From Microvirga flavescens (GTDB lineage Bacteria; Pseudomonadota; Alphaproteobacteria; Rhizobiales; Beijerinckiaceae): a DNA stretch of 64,000 nucleotides. The position numbers and the translations under genes are program-made. Shown here one piece after another: positions 41,916 through 52,400 of this stretch. Position 1 is the stretch's first letter; each line of letters starts with the position of its first letter. The DNA is taken from assembly GCF_003290125.1 (NCBI RefSeq), contig NZ_QMKH01000001.1, positions 620,001-684,000 on the forward strand, read 5' to 3'. Under the pieces are notes generated by a model. It worked only from the letters and a program-made list of their open reading frames with translations. It was not told the origin of the DNA and made no database searches.

Positions 41916-44882
41916 ATGACCTCTTCCCGCCCCGTCTCCGCCGGCGATCACATCTTTCTCGTCGACGGCTCGTCCTTCATCTTCCGGTCCTACTTCCAGT
42001 CCATGAACCAGGATTCGAAGTACAACAGCCGGACGTCGGACGGCATGCCGACCGGGGCTGTGCGCCTGTTCGTGACGAAGCTCATGCAGTTTATGCGGGA
42101 CGGCGCGGCGGGCCTCAAGCCGACGCATCTCGCCATCGTGCTCGACAAGTCCGAGGGCTCGTTCCGCAAGGAACTCTACGAGGACTACAAGGGCCACCGC
42201 CCCGATCCGCCGGATGACCTGCGCGTGCAGATGCCGCTGATGCGCGAGGCGATTCGCGCCTTCGGCCTCGAGCCCATCGAGCAGGCCCGCTACGAGGCGG
42301 ACGATCTCATCGCCACTTACGCCCAGCAGGCGAAGGCGCGCGGCGCGGACGTGCTCATCATCACCTCCGACAAGGATCTGATGCAACTCGTGGGGCCGGG
42401 CATCGCGTTCTACGATTTCGAATCCGGCATCAAGGGCAAGCCCGGCTATCGGCCCGAGCGCAACCTCGACGCCGCCGCCGTGATGGAGAAGTGGGAGGGC
42501 ATGCCGCCGGAGAAGATCGGCGACGTTCTGGCGCTCATGGGCGACACCTCCGACAACATTCCGGGCGTGCCCGGCATCGGCCTCAAGACCGCCGCCCAGC
42601 TCATCAAGGAATACGGCGATCTCGAAACGCTGTTGTCCCGCGCGCATGAGATCAAGCAGCCCAAGCGCCGCGAGACGCTTCTTGCCAACATCGACAACGC
42701 GCGCCTCTCACGCAAGCTCGTGACCCTCGATTGCGAGGCGCCGCTGCCGATCTCCATCGACGCGCTGCAATTGCCCGATCTCGATGCGCGAAAACTTCTC
42801 GCCTTCACCAAGGCGATGGAGTTCAACGCGCTCACCCGCCGCTTCGGCGAACTTTATGAAACCGATCCTGCCGCCATCGATCCCGATCCGCGTCTCCTGC
42901 CCGGTGGCGAGGCGATTTCTTGGGGCGGGCGCCCGCAGGCCGTTTTCGATGAGGAAGCGCCCGCCACCCATGTCGAGGGCGTCTTCACGCCCGGGGATCT
43001 CGCGACACGCCTTGCGACGCAGGCATCCTCGCAAGCCTTCGACCGCAGCCTCTACGAGACAGTCACCGATCTCGCGCGCCTGAAGGAATGGGTGCGCGAG
43101 GCGAGCGAGCAAGGTCATGTCGCCGTCGATACGGAGACGAATGCGCTCGATCCGAACCTTGCCGATCTCGTCGGCTTCTCCCTCGCGACCGCGCCGAACA
43201 AAGCCTGCTACGTGCCGCTGAAACATCGCGGCGGCACGGATCTCTTCGGCGGCGGCCTCGTGCCGGGGCAACTTTCGATGACGGACGCGCTCGATGTCAT
43301 CAAGCCACTGCTCGAAGCTCCTGCCATTCTCAAGATCGGGCAGAACCTCAAATACGATTGGGTGGTGCTCAAGCGCCACGGCATCGACGTGCGCCCTTAC
43401 GACGATACCATGCTGTTGTCCTACGTGCTCGATGCCGGAAAAGGCTCGCATGGCATGGATGAGCTGTCGCGCCGCCATCTCGGCCATTCGCCGATTCCGT
43501 TCTCGGAGGTCGCGGGCACGGGCAAGAACCAGGTGACCTTCGATCAGGTCGAGATCGAGAAGGCCACCGCCTACGCGGCGGAGGATGCGGACGTCACCTT
43601 GCGCCTGTGGCAGGTGCTGAAACCCCGTCTTGCCGCGGAGCGCCGCGCGAGCGTCTATGAGACGCTGGAGCGCCCGATGGTCGACACGCTGGCGCGCATG
43701 GAGATGCGCGGCATTCTCGTGGACCGGCAAATCCTCAGCCGCCTCTCCGGCGATTTCGCGCAGTCCCTCGCGCGGCTCGAAGCTGAGATCCACGAGATCG
43801 CGGGTGAAAAGTTCACCGTCAGCTCGCCGAAGCAGATCGGCGACATTCTCTTTGGCAGGATGGGCCTGCCCGGCGCGAAGAAGACGCCCTCCGGCCAATG
43901 GGCGACGCCCGCGACGCTCCTCGATGAGCTTGCGCAGGCGGGCCATGTGCTTCCTGAACGCATTCTCGAATGGCGTCAGCTCGCGAAGCTCAAATCGACT
44001 TATACCGACACGTTGCAGGACCACATGAACCCGACGACGGGGCGTGTGCACACGTCCTTCGCGCTCGCCGCGACGACGACGGGGCGGCTCTCTTCATCGG
44101 AGCCGAACCTGCAGAACATTCCGATCCGCACGGAAGCGGGCCGCAAGATCCGCACGGCCTTCATCGCGCCGCCGGGTTCGATGATCATTTCCGCCGACTA
44201 CAGTCAGATCGAACTGCGCATCCTCGCGCATATCGCCGACATTCCGCAATTGCAGGAAGCCTTCGCCAAAGGGCAGGACATTCACGCCGCGACCGCCTCC
44301 GCCGTGTTCGGCGTGCCGATGGACCAGATGACGTCGGAACTGCGCCGTCAGGCGAAGACCATCAATTTCGGCATCATCTACGGCATCTCCGCCTTCGGCC
44401 TCGCGCAGCGCCTCGGCATCCCGCAGGGCGATGCGGCGGCTTTCATCAAGCAGTATTTCGAGCGTTTCCCCGGCATCCGGGACTACATGGACGAGACGAA
44501 GAAGATGTGCCGCGAGCACGGCTTCGTTACCACGATCTTCGGGCGCGTCTGCCACTATCCGCAGATCAAGTCCGGCAATCCGTCCGAGCGCGCGGCGGTG
44601 GAGCGGCAGGCGATCAACGCGCCGATCCAGGGCTCCGCCGCCGACATCATCCGCCGTGCGATGGTGCGGATGGAGGACGCGCTGCAAGCCGAGCGTCTGT
44701 CTGCCCGCATGCTGCTGCAAGTGCACGACGAACTCGTCTTCGAGGTGCCGGATGAGGAAGTCGAGGCCACCTTGCCCGTCGTCTCCCGCGTGATGACGCA
44801 GGCCGCCTTCCCCGCCGTCCACCTGAAAGTCCCGCTCGCCGTGGACGCACGCGCGGCGCAGAACTGGGACGAGGCGCATTAG
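41916..44882 (+). CDS. polA: DNA polymerase I
   Basis: A 988-aa repair and Okazaki-fragment polymerase. The 5' nuclease domain (residues 10-310) has RYEADDLIATYAQQAK and LMGDTSDNIPGVPGIGLKTA. The 3'-5' proofreading domain keeps its acidic residues (VAVDTETNALDPNLADLVGF). The polymerase domain shows motif A SADYSQIELRILAHI, motif B RRQAKTINFGIIYGISAFGL, and motif C LLQVHDELVFEVP. All three activities therefore look intact. Length is within the alphaproteobacterial range. It appears monocistronic. Confidence 0.97.
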   Translation: MTSSRPVSAGDHIFLVDGSSFIFRSYFQSMNQDSKYNSRTSDGMPTGAVRLFVTKLMQFMRDGAAGLKPTHLAIVLDKSEGSFRKELYEDYKGHRPDPPDDLRVQMPLMREAIRAFGLEPIEQARYEADDLIATYAQQAKARGADVLIITSDKDLMQLVGPGIAFYDFESGIKGKPGYRPERNLDAAAVMEKWEGMPPEKIGDVLALMGDTSDNIPGVPGIGLKTAAQLIKEYGDLETLLSRAHEIKQPKRRETLLANIDNARLSRKLVTLDCEAPLPISIDALQLPDLDARKLLAFTKAMEFNALTRRFGELYETDPAAIDPDPRLLPGGEAISWGGRPQAVFDEEAPATHVEGVFTPGDLATRLATQASSQAFDRSLYETVTDLARLKEWVREASEQGHVAVDTETNALDPNLADLVGFSLATAPNKACYVPLKHRGGTDLFGGGLVPGQLSMTDALDVIKPLLEAPAILKIGQNLKYDWVVLKRHGIDVRPYDDTMLLSYVLDAGKGSHGMDELSRRHLGHSPIPFSEVAGTGKNQVTFDQVEIEKATAYAAEDADVTLRLWQVLKPRLAAERRASVYETLERPMVDTLARMEMRGILVDRQILSRLSGDFAQSLARLEAEIHEIAGEKFTVSSPKQIGDILFGRMGLPGAKKTPSGQWATPATLLDELAQAGHVLPERILEWRQLAKLKSTYTDTLQDHMNPTTGRVHTSFALAATTTGRLSSSEPNLQNIPIRTEAGRKIRTAFIAPPGSMIISADYSQIELRILAHIADIPQLQEAFAKGQDIHAATASAVFGVPMDQMTSELRRQAKTINFGIIYGISAFGLAQRLGIPQGDAAAFIKQYFERFPGIRDYMDETKKMCREHGFVTTIFGRVCHYPQIKSGNPSERAAVERQAINAPIQGSAADIIRRAMVRMEDALQAERLSARMLLQVHDELVFEVPDEEVEATLPVVSRVMTQAAFPAVHLKVPLAVDARAAQNWDEAH

Positions 44883-44939
44883 CGGTCGATCAATCGATTC
44901 TGCTTGTTTTGACGATATTACAGCCACGAGGATCGTGCC

Positions 44940-45239
44940 GTGCATGCCATCGTATGGGAGTTTAAGGTAGCAACTACGAATCGCTCGGCCTTCGAGAAGG
45001 CTTATGGCCCCAACGGTGATTGGGTCATGCTATTTCGGAGCAGCGCCGGCTATCGCGGCACGCAGTTGCTGCGGGACGAGGCAGAACCCAGCCGCTACCT
45101 CACCATCGACCGCTGGGAATCGCGCGCTGATTTCGAAGTCATGAAAGCGACCTTCGCCACCGAATACGATAGGCTGGACCGCCTGTTCGAGAATCTGACG
45201 GTCAGCGAAACGAAGATCGGTGATTTCGCGACAGATTGA
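44940..45239 (+). CDS. Antibiotic biosynthesis monooxygenase-like (ABM) domain protein
   Basis: A 99-aa dimeric alpha/beta-barrel type protein (MHAIVWEFKVATTNRSAFEK, then YLTIDRWESRADFEVMKATF) resembling ABM or quinol-monooxygenase family members. Such small proteins oxidise quinol-like compounds or degrade heme; the substrate here is unknown. The start is a GTG at 44940. The next gene begins 1 bp after its stop, suggesting coupling. Confidence 0.7.
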   Translation: MHAIVWEFKVATTNRSAFEKAYGPNGDWVMLFRSSAGYRGTQLLRDEAEPSRYLTIDRWESRADFEVMKATFATEYDRLDRLFENLTVSETKIGDFATD

Positions 45240-45240
45240 A

Positions 45241-45627
45241 ATGCTCCGCAGGATCGCCCTTCATCCCATCGTGACAAACGGCTTGTGTCTGCTTCCTTGC
45301 GTGTTGCTGACCTGGTTGTTCGTGAACAATCTCGATTTCGCCATGAACGCACCCGCGTGCGCTGACTGGCGGGATCTAGGAACGGGATGCCTGCCGATCG
45401 GATGGGAAGGCCCCTTTGCCGATGCGTGGCATCTCAAGTCACGGCAGAATGCGATCATCAGCGCCTTCGTCAGTTTGTCGCTGAGTCTGGGGGCTCTGGG
45501 CACAAGCGTTCTGGTTCTCTGGCGTTCCGAGCATGTGCACCGTTCCAGGAAGATGGTGGCCTTGCTTCAAGCGGGCCTTGTTGTCACCATCGTCCTTAAG
45601 GCTTTCGTGCAGGACAGCTTTGCCTAG
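45241..45627 (+). CDS. Small integral membrane hypothetical protein
   Basis: A 128-aa protein with about three hydrophobic segments (NGLCLLPCVLLTWLFVNNLD, IISAFVSLSLSLGALGTSVL, MVALLQAGLVVTIVLKAFV) separated by a loop containing two cysteines (ACADWRDLGTGC) that probably faces the periplasm. I recognise no family. The ATG at 45241 follows the previous stop by one base and has no strong ribosome site of its own, so it likely depends on coupling with the upstream ABM-like gene. Confidence 0.6.
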   Translation: MLRRIALHPIVTNGLCLLPCVLLTWLFVNNLDFAMNAPACADWRDLGTGCLPIGWEGPFADAWHLKSRQNAIISAFVSLSLSLGALGTSVLVLWRSEHVHRSRKMVALLQAGLVVTIVLKAFVQDSFA

Positions 45628-45746
45628 TAAACTCCCAGCCATGCGCTCGCGTCGGGAGAGATAGGCCAAGAAGGCTTTTCCGTTCCGCGCTCAAGAGCGG
45701 TATTTTCAGTTCGCTGGTTTCAAGGGCAGGCTTGAAGGAGCGCGGC

Positions 45747-46475
45747 ATGACCTATGAGCTTTACTATTGGCCCGGCATCCAGGGGCGCGGCGAGTTCGTG
45801 CGGCTAGTGCTGGAGGAGGCGGGGGCCGACTACATCGATGTGGCGCGCGGGCCGAAATCGAAGGGCCAGGGCCTTGGTCCCCTGATGGACATTCTCGACG
45901 GCGAAGATGTGGAGCGCCCGCCCTTCGCGCCGCCCTTTTTAAGGGATGGCGATGTCATCGTCGGCCAGACGGCGGCGATCCTGTTCTATCTCGGCCCCAA
46001 GCTCGGCCTTGCCCCGAAGAGCGAGATCGACCGGCTCTGGACGCACCAGATCCAGCTCACCATCACCGATCTCGTGGCGGAAGCGCACGACTCGCACCAC
46101 CCGATTTCCGTCAATCTCTATTACGAGGACCAGAAGAAGGAGGCCTCTCGGCGTGCGAAGGACTTTCGCGAGGACCGGGTGCCGAAATTCCTCAACTGGT
46201 TCGAGCGCATTCTCGCGCGCAATCCTCATGGCGACCGCCATCTCGTCGGCAAGTCGCTGACGTATGTCGATCTTTCGCTGTTCCAGGTGATCGAAGGCCT
46301 CACCTATGCCTTCCCGCGCGCCATGACACGCCTTCTGCCCGACACGCCGCGCATTGCGGCCCTCCACGATGCGGTGGCGGAGCGGCCCCGCATCAAGGCT
46401 TATCTCGCCAGCAAGCGGCGTCTCCCTCGTAACGACGAGGGCATTTTCCGACGTTATCCGGAGCTGGACGGATAA
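45747..46475 (+). CDS. Glutathione S-transferase family protein
   Basis: A 242-aa soluble protein. The N-terminal thioredoxin-like half (ELYYWPGIQGRGEFVRLVLE) and DVIVGQTAAILFYLGPKLGL with the SNAIL/TRAIL-like glutathione site (QTAAIL) are followed by an all-helical C-terminal half (VDLSLFQVIEGLTYAFPRAM). It resembles sigma/alpha-like bacterial GSTs. GAAGGAG stands 7 bases before the ATG at 45747. Substrate unknown; no operon partners. Confidence 0.86.
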   Translation: MTYELYYWPGIQGRGEFVRLVLEEAGADYIDVARGPKSKGQGLGPLMDILDGEDVERPPFAPPFLRDGDVIVGQTAAILFYLGPKLGLAPKSEIDRLWTHQIQLTITDLVAEAHDSHHPISVNLYYEDQKKEASRRAKDFREDRVPKFLNWFERILARNPHGDRHLVGKSLTYVDLSLFQVIEGLTYAFPRAMTRLLPDTPRIAALHDAVAERPRIKAYLASKRRLPRNDEGIFRRYPELDG

Positions 46476-46716
46476 GGCGGAACCGCTCTTCCCGACACGA
46501 TTTCGCTCTCGAGCAGTGCGCGACCGGTTTCGCGTGCGCTCTCGCACGCGCCGGAAAACCCCGTACGTTCACATGGGTCCACGGGGAATGCACTCACCTA
46601 GGAAAGTCATGAACGGAAGCCCCGGCTTTGAAGGGCTTCTCACCATGCCGATTTTCCGCCCCGCGCGAGGGCGCGCTCTTTCCCAAGAGGGAAGTGCGAG
46701 ATGAGGAGGACGAGCC

Positions 46717-49179
46717 ATGCCAGCACCCGCTTTTTGGGGATCCAGGATCGACGCCAGCAGCACTGACGGCGGCGCGCAATATCAATCGAGCTTCACGGCA
46801 CTCAACGACGGCACGTTCGTTGGGGTGTGGGTGGACGAGGGCAACGACGGCGATGTGTGGGGTCAGCTCTTCAATGCGGACGGCAGCAAGAAGGGCGATG
46901 TCTTCAAGATCAACACCGTGGACAGCGGCTTCCAGATCAACCCTGTCGTCACGGCGCTGAAGGGTGGCGGCTTCGCTGTCGCATTCGCATCGTTCAACGG
47001 AACCGACATGGATGTGCGCGCGCGCGTCTTCGACCGGAATGCCCAACCGATCAACGCCAACGAGATCACTTTCGGGAGTGCTGCCGGCAACCAGACCAAG
47101 CCGGCCATCACCGCTTTCGGCGATGGCTTCATCGTGTCCCATCTCGGCTACAACGGCACGACGGGCGTTTCGAACTTCGTGTTCAATGCGACGGGCACCG
47201 TGATCGGCACGACAGCGATCGACGGCGGAACGTACCTGTCCCCCTCCGTCGCGGTGACGGATTTAGGCCTTTATAACGGCCTGTTCCTCACCGCCGCCAT
47301 GCTACCCAACAACAGTATCGTGCTGCGCTCCCAGAGCGGCAGCACGATCAGCAGCGAATGGTTCATCCCGAGCGATGCAGAGGTCAATCGGTCCGACGTG
47401 CGTGTCACGGCGCTCAAGGACGGCAAGTTCATCGTTACCTGGATTGCATCCGATCCCTTCTCCAAGGACTACGTCCAGGCCGTCATTTATGGCGCCGACG
47501 GGGTGGCTTCGCAGAGGATCGACCTTCTGGAGGGGCAGCTAGGAAAGCGTTACGAGAAAATGGCCGTGACGGTGCTGGCCGACGGGGGCTTCGCCATCGC
47601 CGTTCAGATGCAAACGTCGAACGACATCATAGCCTGCGCCTTCGCCAGCAACGGAACTGCCACGGGCGCTTCTTTCACGGTCCATCCGGGTGGAAACGCC
47701 GGCACGCAAAGCGACCCGACGATCACCGGGCTGGCGGACGGCCGCTTCATCGTCGGCTGGTCGGATGACGGAGGCGGCCCCGGCGCCCCGCCAAGCCACA
47801 TCAAGGCTCAGATCTTCGATCCGCGCGGCCTCGACATCAATTGGACCGGGACCGACGGCAGCGAACAATTCGCGGGCTCCAATGGCTCGGACATCCTTCA
47901 TGGCGGCGCGGGCAACGACAGTCTTTATGGCGGCGCCGGCACCGACGGCCTCCATGGCGATGCTGGTGCCGATTACCTGGATGGCGGCGCTGACTGGGAC
48001 TACGCAAGCTACGAATTCGCTACATCCGCCGTCACCGTCAATCTGGAGGATACCGGGCTGAACACCGGCGATGCGGCGGGTGACGCCTATTCCGGAATCG
48101 AAGCCTTCGTCGGGTCCTCGCACAACGATACGCTGATTGGCGCAAACGAGCGTAGAAACGAGTTCTACGCTAAGGCCGGCAATGACAAGATCGTCGGCGG
48201 CAACATCGGCGATACACTTTATGGCGAACTTGGTCACGATACCATCGAAGGCGGCGCCGGCAACGACAGTCTTAATAGTGGCGAAGGCGACGACCGGCTC
48301 GACGGCGGCGCAGGTCTCGACACGCTCGTCGGCAGCGCGGGCGACGATGTTTATGTGATCGATGCCGAAGATGTGCTTGTTGAGGAAGCCAATGGCGGCA
48401 CCGACACCGTCTTCGTTGGGTTCTCCTACACACTTGGCGCCAATTTCGAGAATCTGTCGGCCCTGGAAGCCGGGGCGATCAATCTCACCGGCAACAATAG
48501 CGCCAACACGCTCACCGGCAATGCCTCAGCGAACGTGCTCAACGGCCTTGGCGGCAACGACATGCTGATCGGCGGCGCGGGCAGCGATACGCTGGCGGGT
48601 GGCGCGGGAGACGACACCTACATCTCCGATGGAACGGATGTGATCGTGGAACTCGCCGGTGAAGGATACGACACGGTTTTTGCCGGTGGGTCCTACACGC
48701 TTCATGCGAATATTGAACGCGTGGTCGCTTCTGGGTCGGCGGCGCTCAATCTCACCGGCAATACCGGCGCCAACGTGATCGAAGGAAACGCCGGCAACAA
48801 CAAGATCGCGGGCGGCCTCGGCCTCGATACGCTGACGGGCGGTCTCGGCAAGGACATCTTCGTCTTCGACACCAGGCTCAACAAGAATACGAATCTCGAT
48901 AGGGTGCTCGACTTCAATGTCCGCGACGACAGCATCTACCTCGAAAACAAGTACATGACGAAGATCGGAAAAGGCTCGCTCAAGAAGCCGCTGAAGATCG
49001 ACCAGAATGCGTTCTGGGTCGGCAGCGCCGCGCACGATGCCGATGACCGGATCATCTACAACAAGAAGACCGGCGCTCTCTCCTACGACGCGGACGGCAC
49101 CGGCAGCATCAAGGCGGTGCAGATCGCCGTGCTGTCGAAGAACCTCAAGATGACCTACGCGGACATCTTCGTGATCTGA
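46717..49179 (+). CDS. RTX calcium-binding protein, predicted type I secretion substrate
   Basis: An 820-aa secreted protein built like the one encoded at 23308-25647. An N-terminal beta-repeat region (SSFTALNDGTFVGVWVDEGN, PVVTALKGGGFAVAFASFNG, and similar) of about 375 residues precedes calcium-binding repeats (GSDILHGGAGNDSLYGGAGT, GGAGNDSLNSGEGDDRLDGG). The C-terminal 105 residues (IFVFDTRLNKNTNLDRVLDF to DIFVI) are the shared tail. GAGGAGG lies 8 bases before the ATG. There is no Sec signal peptide and no secretion apparatus nearby. Probably a surface or matrix protein. Confidence 0.86.
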   Translation: MPAPAFWGSRIDASSTDGGAQYQSSFTALNDGTFVGVWVDEGNDGDVWGQLFNADGSKKGDVFKINTVDSGFQINPVVTALKGGGFAVAFASFNGTDMDVRARVFDRNAQPINANEITFGSAAGNQTKPAITAFGDGFIVSHLGYNGTTGVSNFVFNATGTVIGTTAIDGGTYLSPSVAVTDLGLYNGLFLTAAMLPNNSIVLRSQSGSTISSEWFIPSDAEVNRSDVRVTALKDGKFIVTWIASDPFSKDYVQAVIYGADGVASQRIDLLEGQLGKRYEKMAVTVLADGGFAIAVQMQTSNDIIACAFASNGTATGASFTVHPGGNAGTQSDPTITGLADGRFIVGWSDDGGGPGAPPSHIKAQIFDPRGLDINWTGTDGSEQFAGSNGSDILHGGAGNDSLYGGAGTDGLHGDAGADYLDGGADWDYASYEFATSAVTVNLEDTGLNTGDAAGDAYSGIEAFVGSSHNDTLIGANERRNEFYAKAGNDKIVGGNIGDTLYGELGHDTIEGGAGNDSLNSGEGDDRLDGGAGLDTLVGSAGDDVYVIDAEDVLVEEANGGTDTVFVGFSYTLGANFENLSALEAGAINLTGNNSANTLTGNASANVLNGLGGNDMLIGGAGSDTLAGGAGDDTYISDGTDVIVELAGEGYDTVFAGGSYTLHANIERVVASGSAALNLTGNTGANVIEGNAGNNKIAGGLGLDTLTGGLGKDIFVFDTRLNKNTNLDRVLDFNVRDDSIYLENKYMTKIGKGSLKKPLKIDQNAFWVGSAAHDADDRIIYNKKTGALSYDADGTGSIKAVQIAVLSKNLKMTYADIFVI

Positions 49180-49211
49180 TCCACGACTGCTGTAACACAG
49201 ATACAATATCG

Positions 49212-49238
49212 TCATGGCCGGGCTTGTCCCGGCCATGA
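49212..49238. terminator. Hairpin downstream of the RTX gene
   Basis: TCATGGCCGGG and CCCGGCCATGA pair perfectly around CTTGT, 33 bp after the stop. It matches a common rhizobial intergenic palindrome and may serve as a transcription terminator, though no T-run follows. Confidence 0.55.
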
Positions 49239-49454
49239 TCGTTCAAGTGCCATTTCCTAGCAGCAACAGGGGGCTTTTGAGCACCGCCTGGAGCGCGACG
49301 GCCGAAAAACAAGCATCTGCCAAAAGAGGGCGCAGCTCTGCCCATCTTTCATGCCGTTGTCACGCGTGAACGTTATTGCTTAACTGCTGGCCTAGGACTC
49401 GACTCTTCAAGTCGGGAATAAAGGCCGCAGAAAGCGGCTTATGCGAGGGAAGCA

Positions 49455-52400
49455 ATGGCAAACGTTTGGATCAACGAATTTCACTATGACAATGGCGGCG
49501 CAGCCGATGCGAACGAATTCATCGAGATCGCCGGGCTGGCCGGAACCAATCTGACCGGTTGGAAAATCCAGCTCTACAACGGCAACAGCACGAGCCTCAA
49601 ACTTTATCAAGAGATCGCCCTGTCCAGTGTTCTGACCGACGTCACGGGCACGGGGTTCGGCTTTTTCAGCGTCGATGCAGCCGCCATGCAGAATGGTGGA
49701 ACCACCAGTAGCCCCTCTCCTGACGGCATTGCCCTCGTCGATGCTTCGGGGACGGTCGTCGAATTTCTGAGCTACGAAGGCGTGTTCGTTGCAGCGGACG
49801 GCGCCGCCGCCGGCATGACGAGCACCGATGTCGGTGTCTTCGAGGACGGTACCGGCTCGGTGACCGGTTCGATCCAGCGGCAGGGCAGCGGCAGATCCTC
49901 CAGCGATTTCAACACCTGGGCCGTTTTCGCAACGGATGGCACCTCGACCCGGGACGCCGCGAATGCGGGTCAGACCTTCGAGGCTCCCTCGGGCGACCAA
50001 ATCCTCGACATCGCCGCCGATCTGGCGAGCGCGTCCGAGGGTAACAGCGGCACGAAGACGTTCACCTTCACCGTCACGCGCTCGAATGCGTCAGGTGATG
50101 TGAGCGTGGACTGGGTTCTCTCGGGCATCGGCGGCGCAGGCCAGGCGTCTACGGACGATTTCGACGGCCTCACCAGCGGCAAGGTCGAGTTCACGGGAAC
50201 CGAAACCACCAAGACCATCACGGTCACGGTCAAGGGAGACACGGCCTACGAGGGCAACGAAGCCTTCTCCGTAACGCTGTCGAACGCGACCCCAGGCGTG
50301 ACGATCGGCACGGCCACCGCCACGAGCACGATCCTCAACGACGATCCGCTGCCGATCTACATGATCCAGGGCCACGGCCATACCTCCGATCAGGTGGGCA
50401 AGACCGTGATGACGACCGGCGTCATCACCGCCATTCAGATGACAGGCACCACGCGCGGCTTCTACGTGCAGGACGTCAACGGCGACGGCGATGCCACGAC
50501 TTCGGACGCGATCTTCGTGTTCCGTGGTTCGAGCTGGACGCCGAACGTGGAAATCGGCGATGCGGTGACGGTCAACGGCAAGGTGGCGGAATATCGCTCC
50601 TCAAGCTCGCCCGCCGATCTGACGCTGACGCAATTCGGCGCGGATGCGACGGTGACCGTCACCTCCAAGGGCAATGCGTTGCCCGACGCCGTGGTCATCG
50701 GCCCTCACGGCATCACGCCACCGACTGGCGATGCAGCCGCTGCTGCTGCGTTCTTCGAGAGCTTGGAGGGCATGCGCGTCACCGTCGAGCCTACCCGCGT
50801 CGTCGGCGCCACCAACAGCTACGGCGAAATCTGGGCGCTCATCGAGGGCACTTACGACGAATCGATCCTGAACGGACGCGGCGGGCTTCCGAACGCGGCG
50901 GACAACTACCACCTCAATCGCATCCAGTTCGACAATATCCGCGACAGCCTTGCGCTGCCGATGGTCGATGTCGGCGCGCGTCTGGGCACGGCCACCGGCA
51001 TCATGACCTATGGCTTCTCGAGCTACGAGGTCCTCCTCGACAGCACGCCCGTCGTGACGGCGCAGTCGCCGCTGCAGGCCGAGACGACGAACGTGACCGC
51101 ATGGAACCCGTTCTTCCTGTCCTTCGGCACCTACAACGTCGAGAACCTGGACCCCAACGACAACGATGGCGACGCCGACGTCGACAGCGGCCATTTCGCG
51201 AAGGTCGCCCGCCACATCGTGGAAAACATGGGCGCGCCGAACGTCATCGCGCTGCAGGAAATCCAGGACGACAGCGGCAGCGTCGACAATGGCATCGTTT
51301 CCGCGGACAAGACCCTGCAGAAGCTCGTCGACACCATCGTCGCCGCAGGCGGGCCACGCTACAAGTTCGCCTACATGACGCCGGAGAACAACAAGGACGG
51401 CGGCCAGACCGGCGGCAACATCCGCCAGGCTTTCCTCTACAATGATGATGTCGTGGACCTCGTCCCGGGATCGCTTCAGCGCATCGTCGATCCGGACCCG
51501 GCGGTCAACGACGCCTTCCAGGCCAGCCGCAAGCCGCTCGTCGCGAAGTTCACGTTCAACGGTGAAGAATATACCTTCATCAACAACCACCTGAACTCGA
51601 AGGGTGGCGACGATCCGGTGTTCGGAACGAACAACCCGCCGGTCCTGAACTCCGAAGTGCAGCGCATCGAGCAGGCGAAGCTCATCAACGCCTATGTGGA
51701 TGGCCTCCTCGCATTCAATGCCAATGCGAATGTCGTCGTGCTCGGCGACATGAACGACTTCTCCTGGAGCAATCCGCTCAAGACGCTCAGCGGCGAGAGC
51801 GATGGCTCGCAGGTTCTGTTCAACCTGGCGGACGAGTTCATCGCCGATGCGCGCGACCGGACGGACTATGTCTACAACGGCGTGTCGCAGTCCCTCGACC
51901 ACATGTATGTCTCGGCCGGCCTTCGCGCGCGGATCGAGGCGTTCGACATCGTTCGCACGAATTCCGAGTTCGACGATGCCGAGCGCGCCAGCGACCACGA
52001 TCCGCTGGTGGCCCGCTCCACTTTCGAAGTGATGCGCGGCACCGAAGCCGCCAACCTGCTGACCGGCACCGACCAGAGCAACGCTATCATCGGCGCTGGC
52101 GGCGGCGACCTTCTCAACGGCAAGGGCGGCGCGGATTATCTGCAGGGCGATGCCGGCAACGACACGCTCGTCGGCGGCAGCGGCGCGGACGGTCTCTATG
52201 GCGGAGACGGCACCGACACCGCTTCATACGCCGATGCGGGAGCCGGGGTGGTGGCGAGTCTCATCAACCAGGCTGCCAACACGGGCGATGCGGCGGGAGA
52301 TATCTTCAACTCCATCGAAATCCTGGTCGGCTCTGCCTTCGCGGATACGCTGACCGGCGATAATCTCGCCAACACGCTCAATGGCGGCGCCGGGGCGGAT

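Noticed and set aside
42708-44051. 447-codon frame antisense to polA
   Set aside because: polA domains are intact over the same bases; the antisense product has no recognisable domain.
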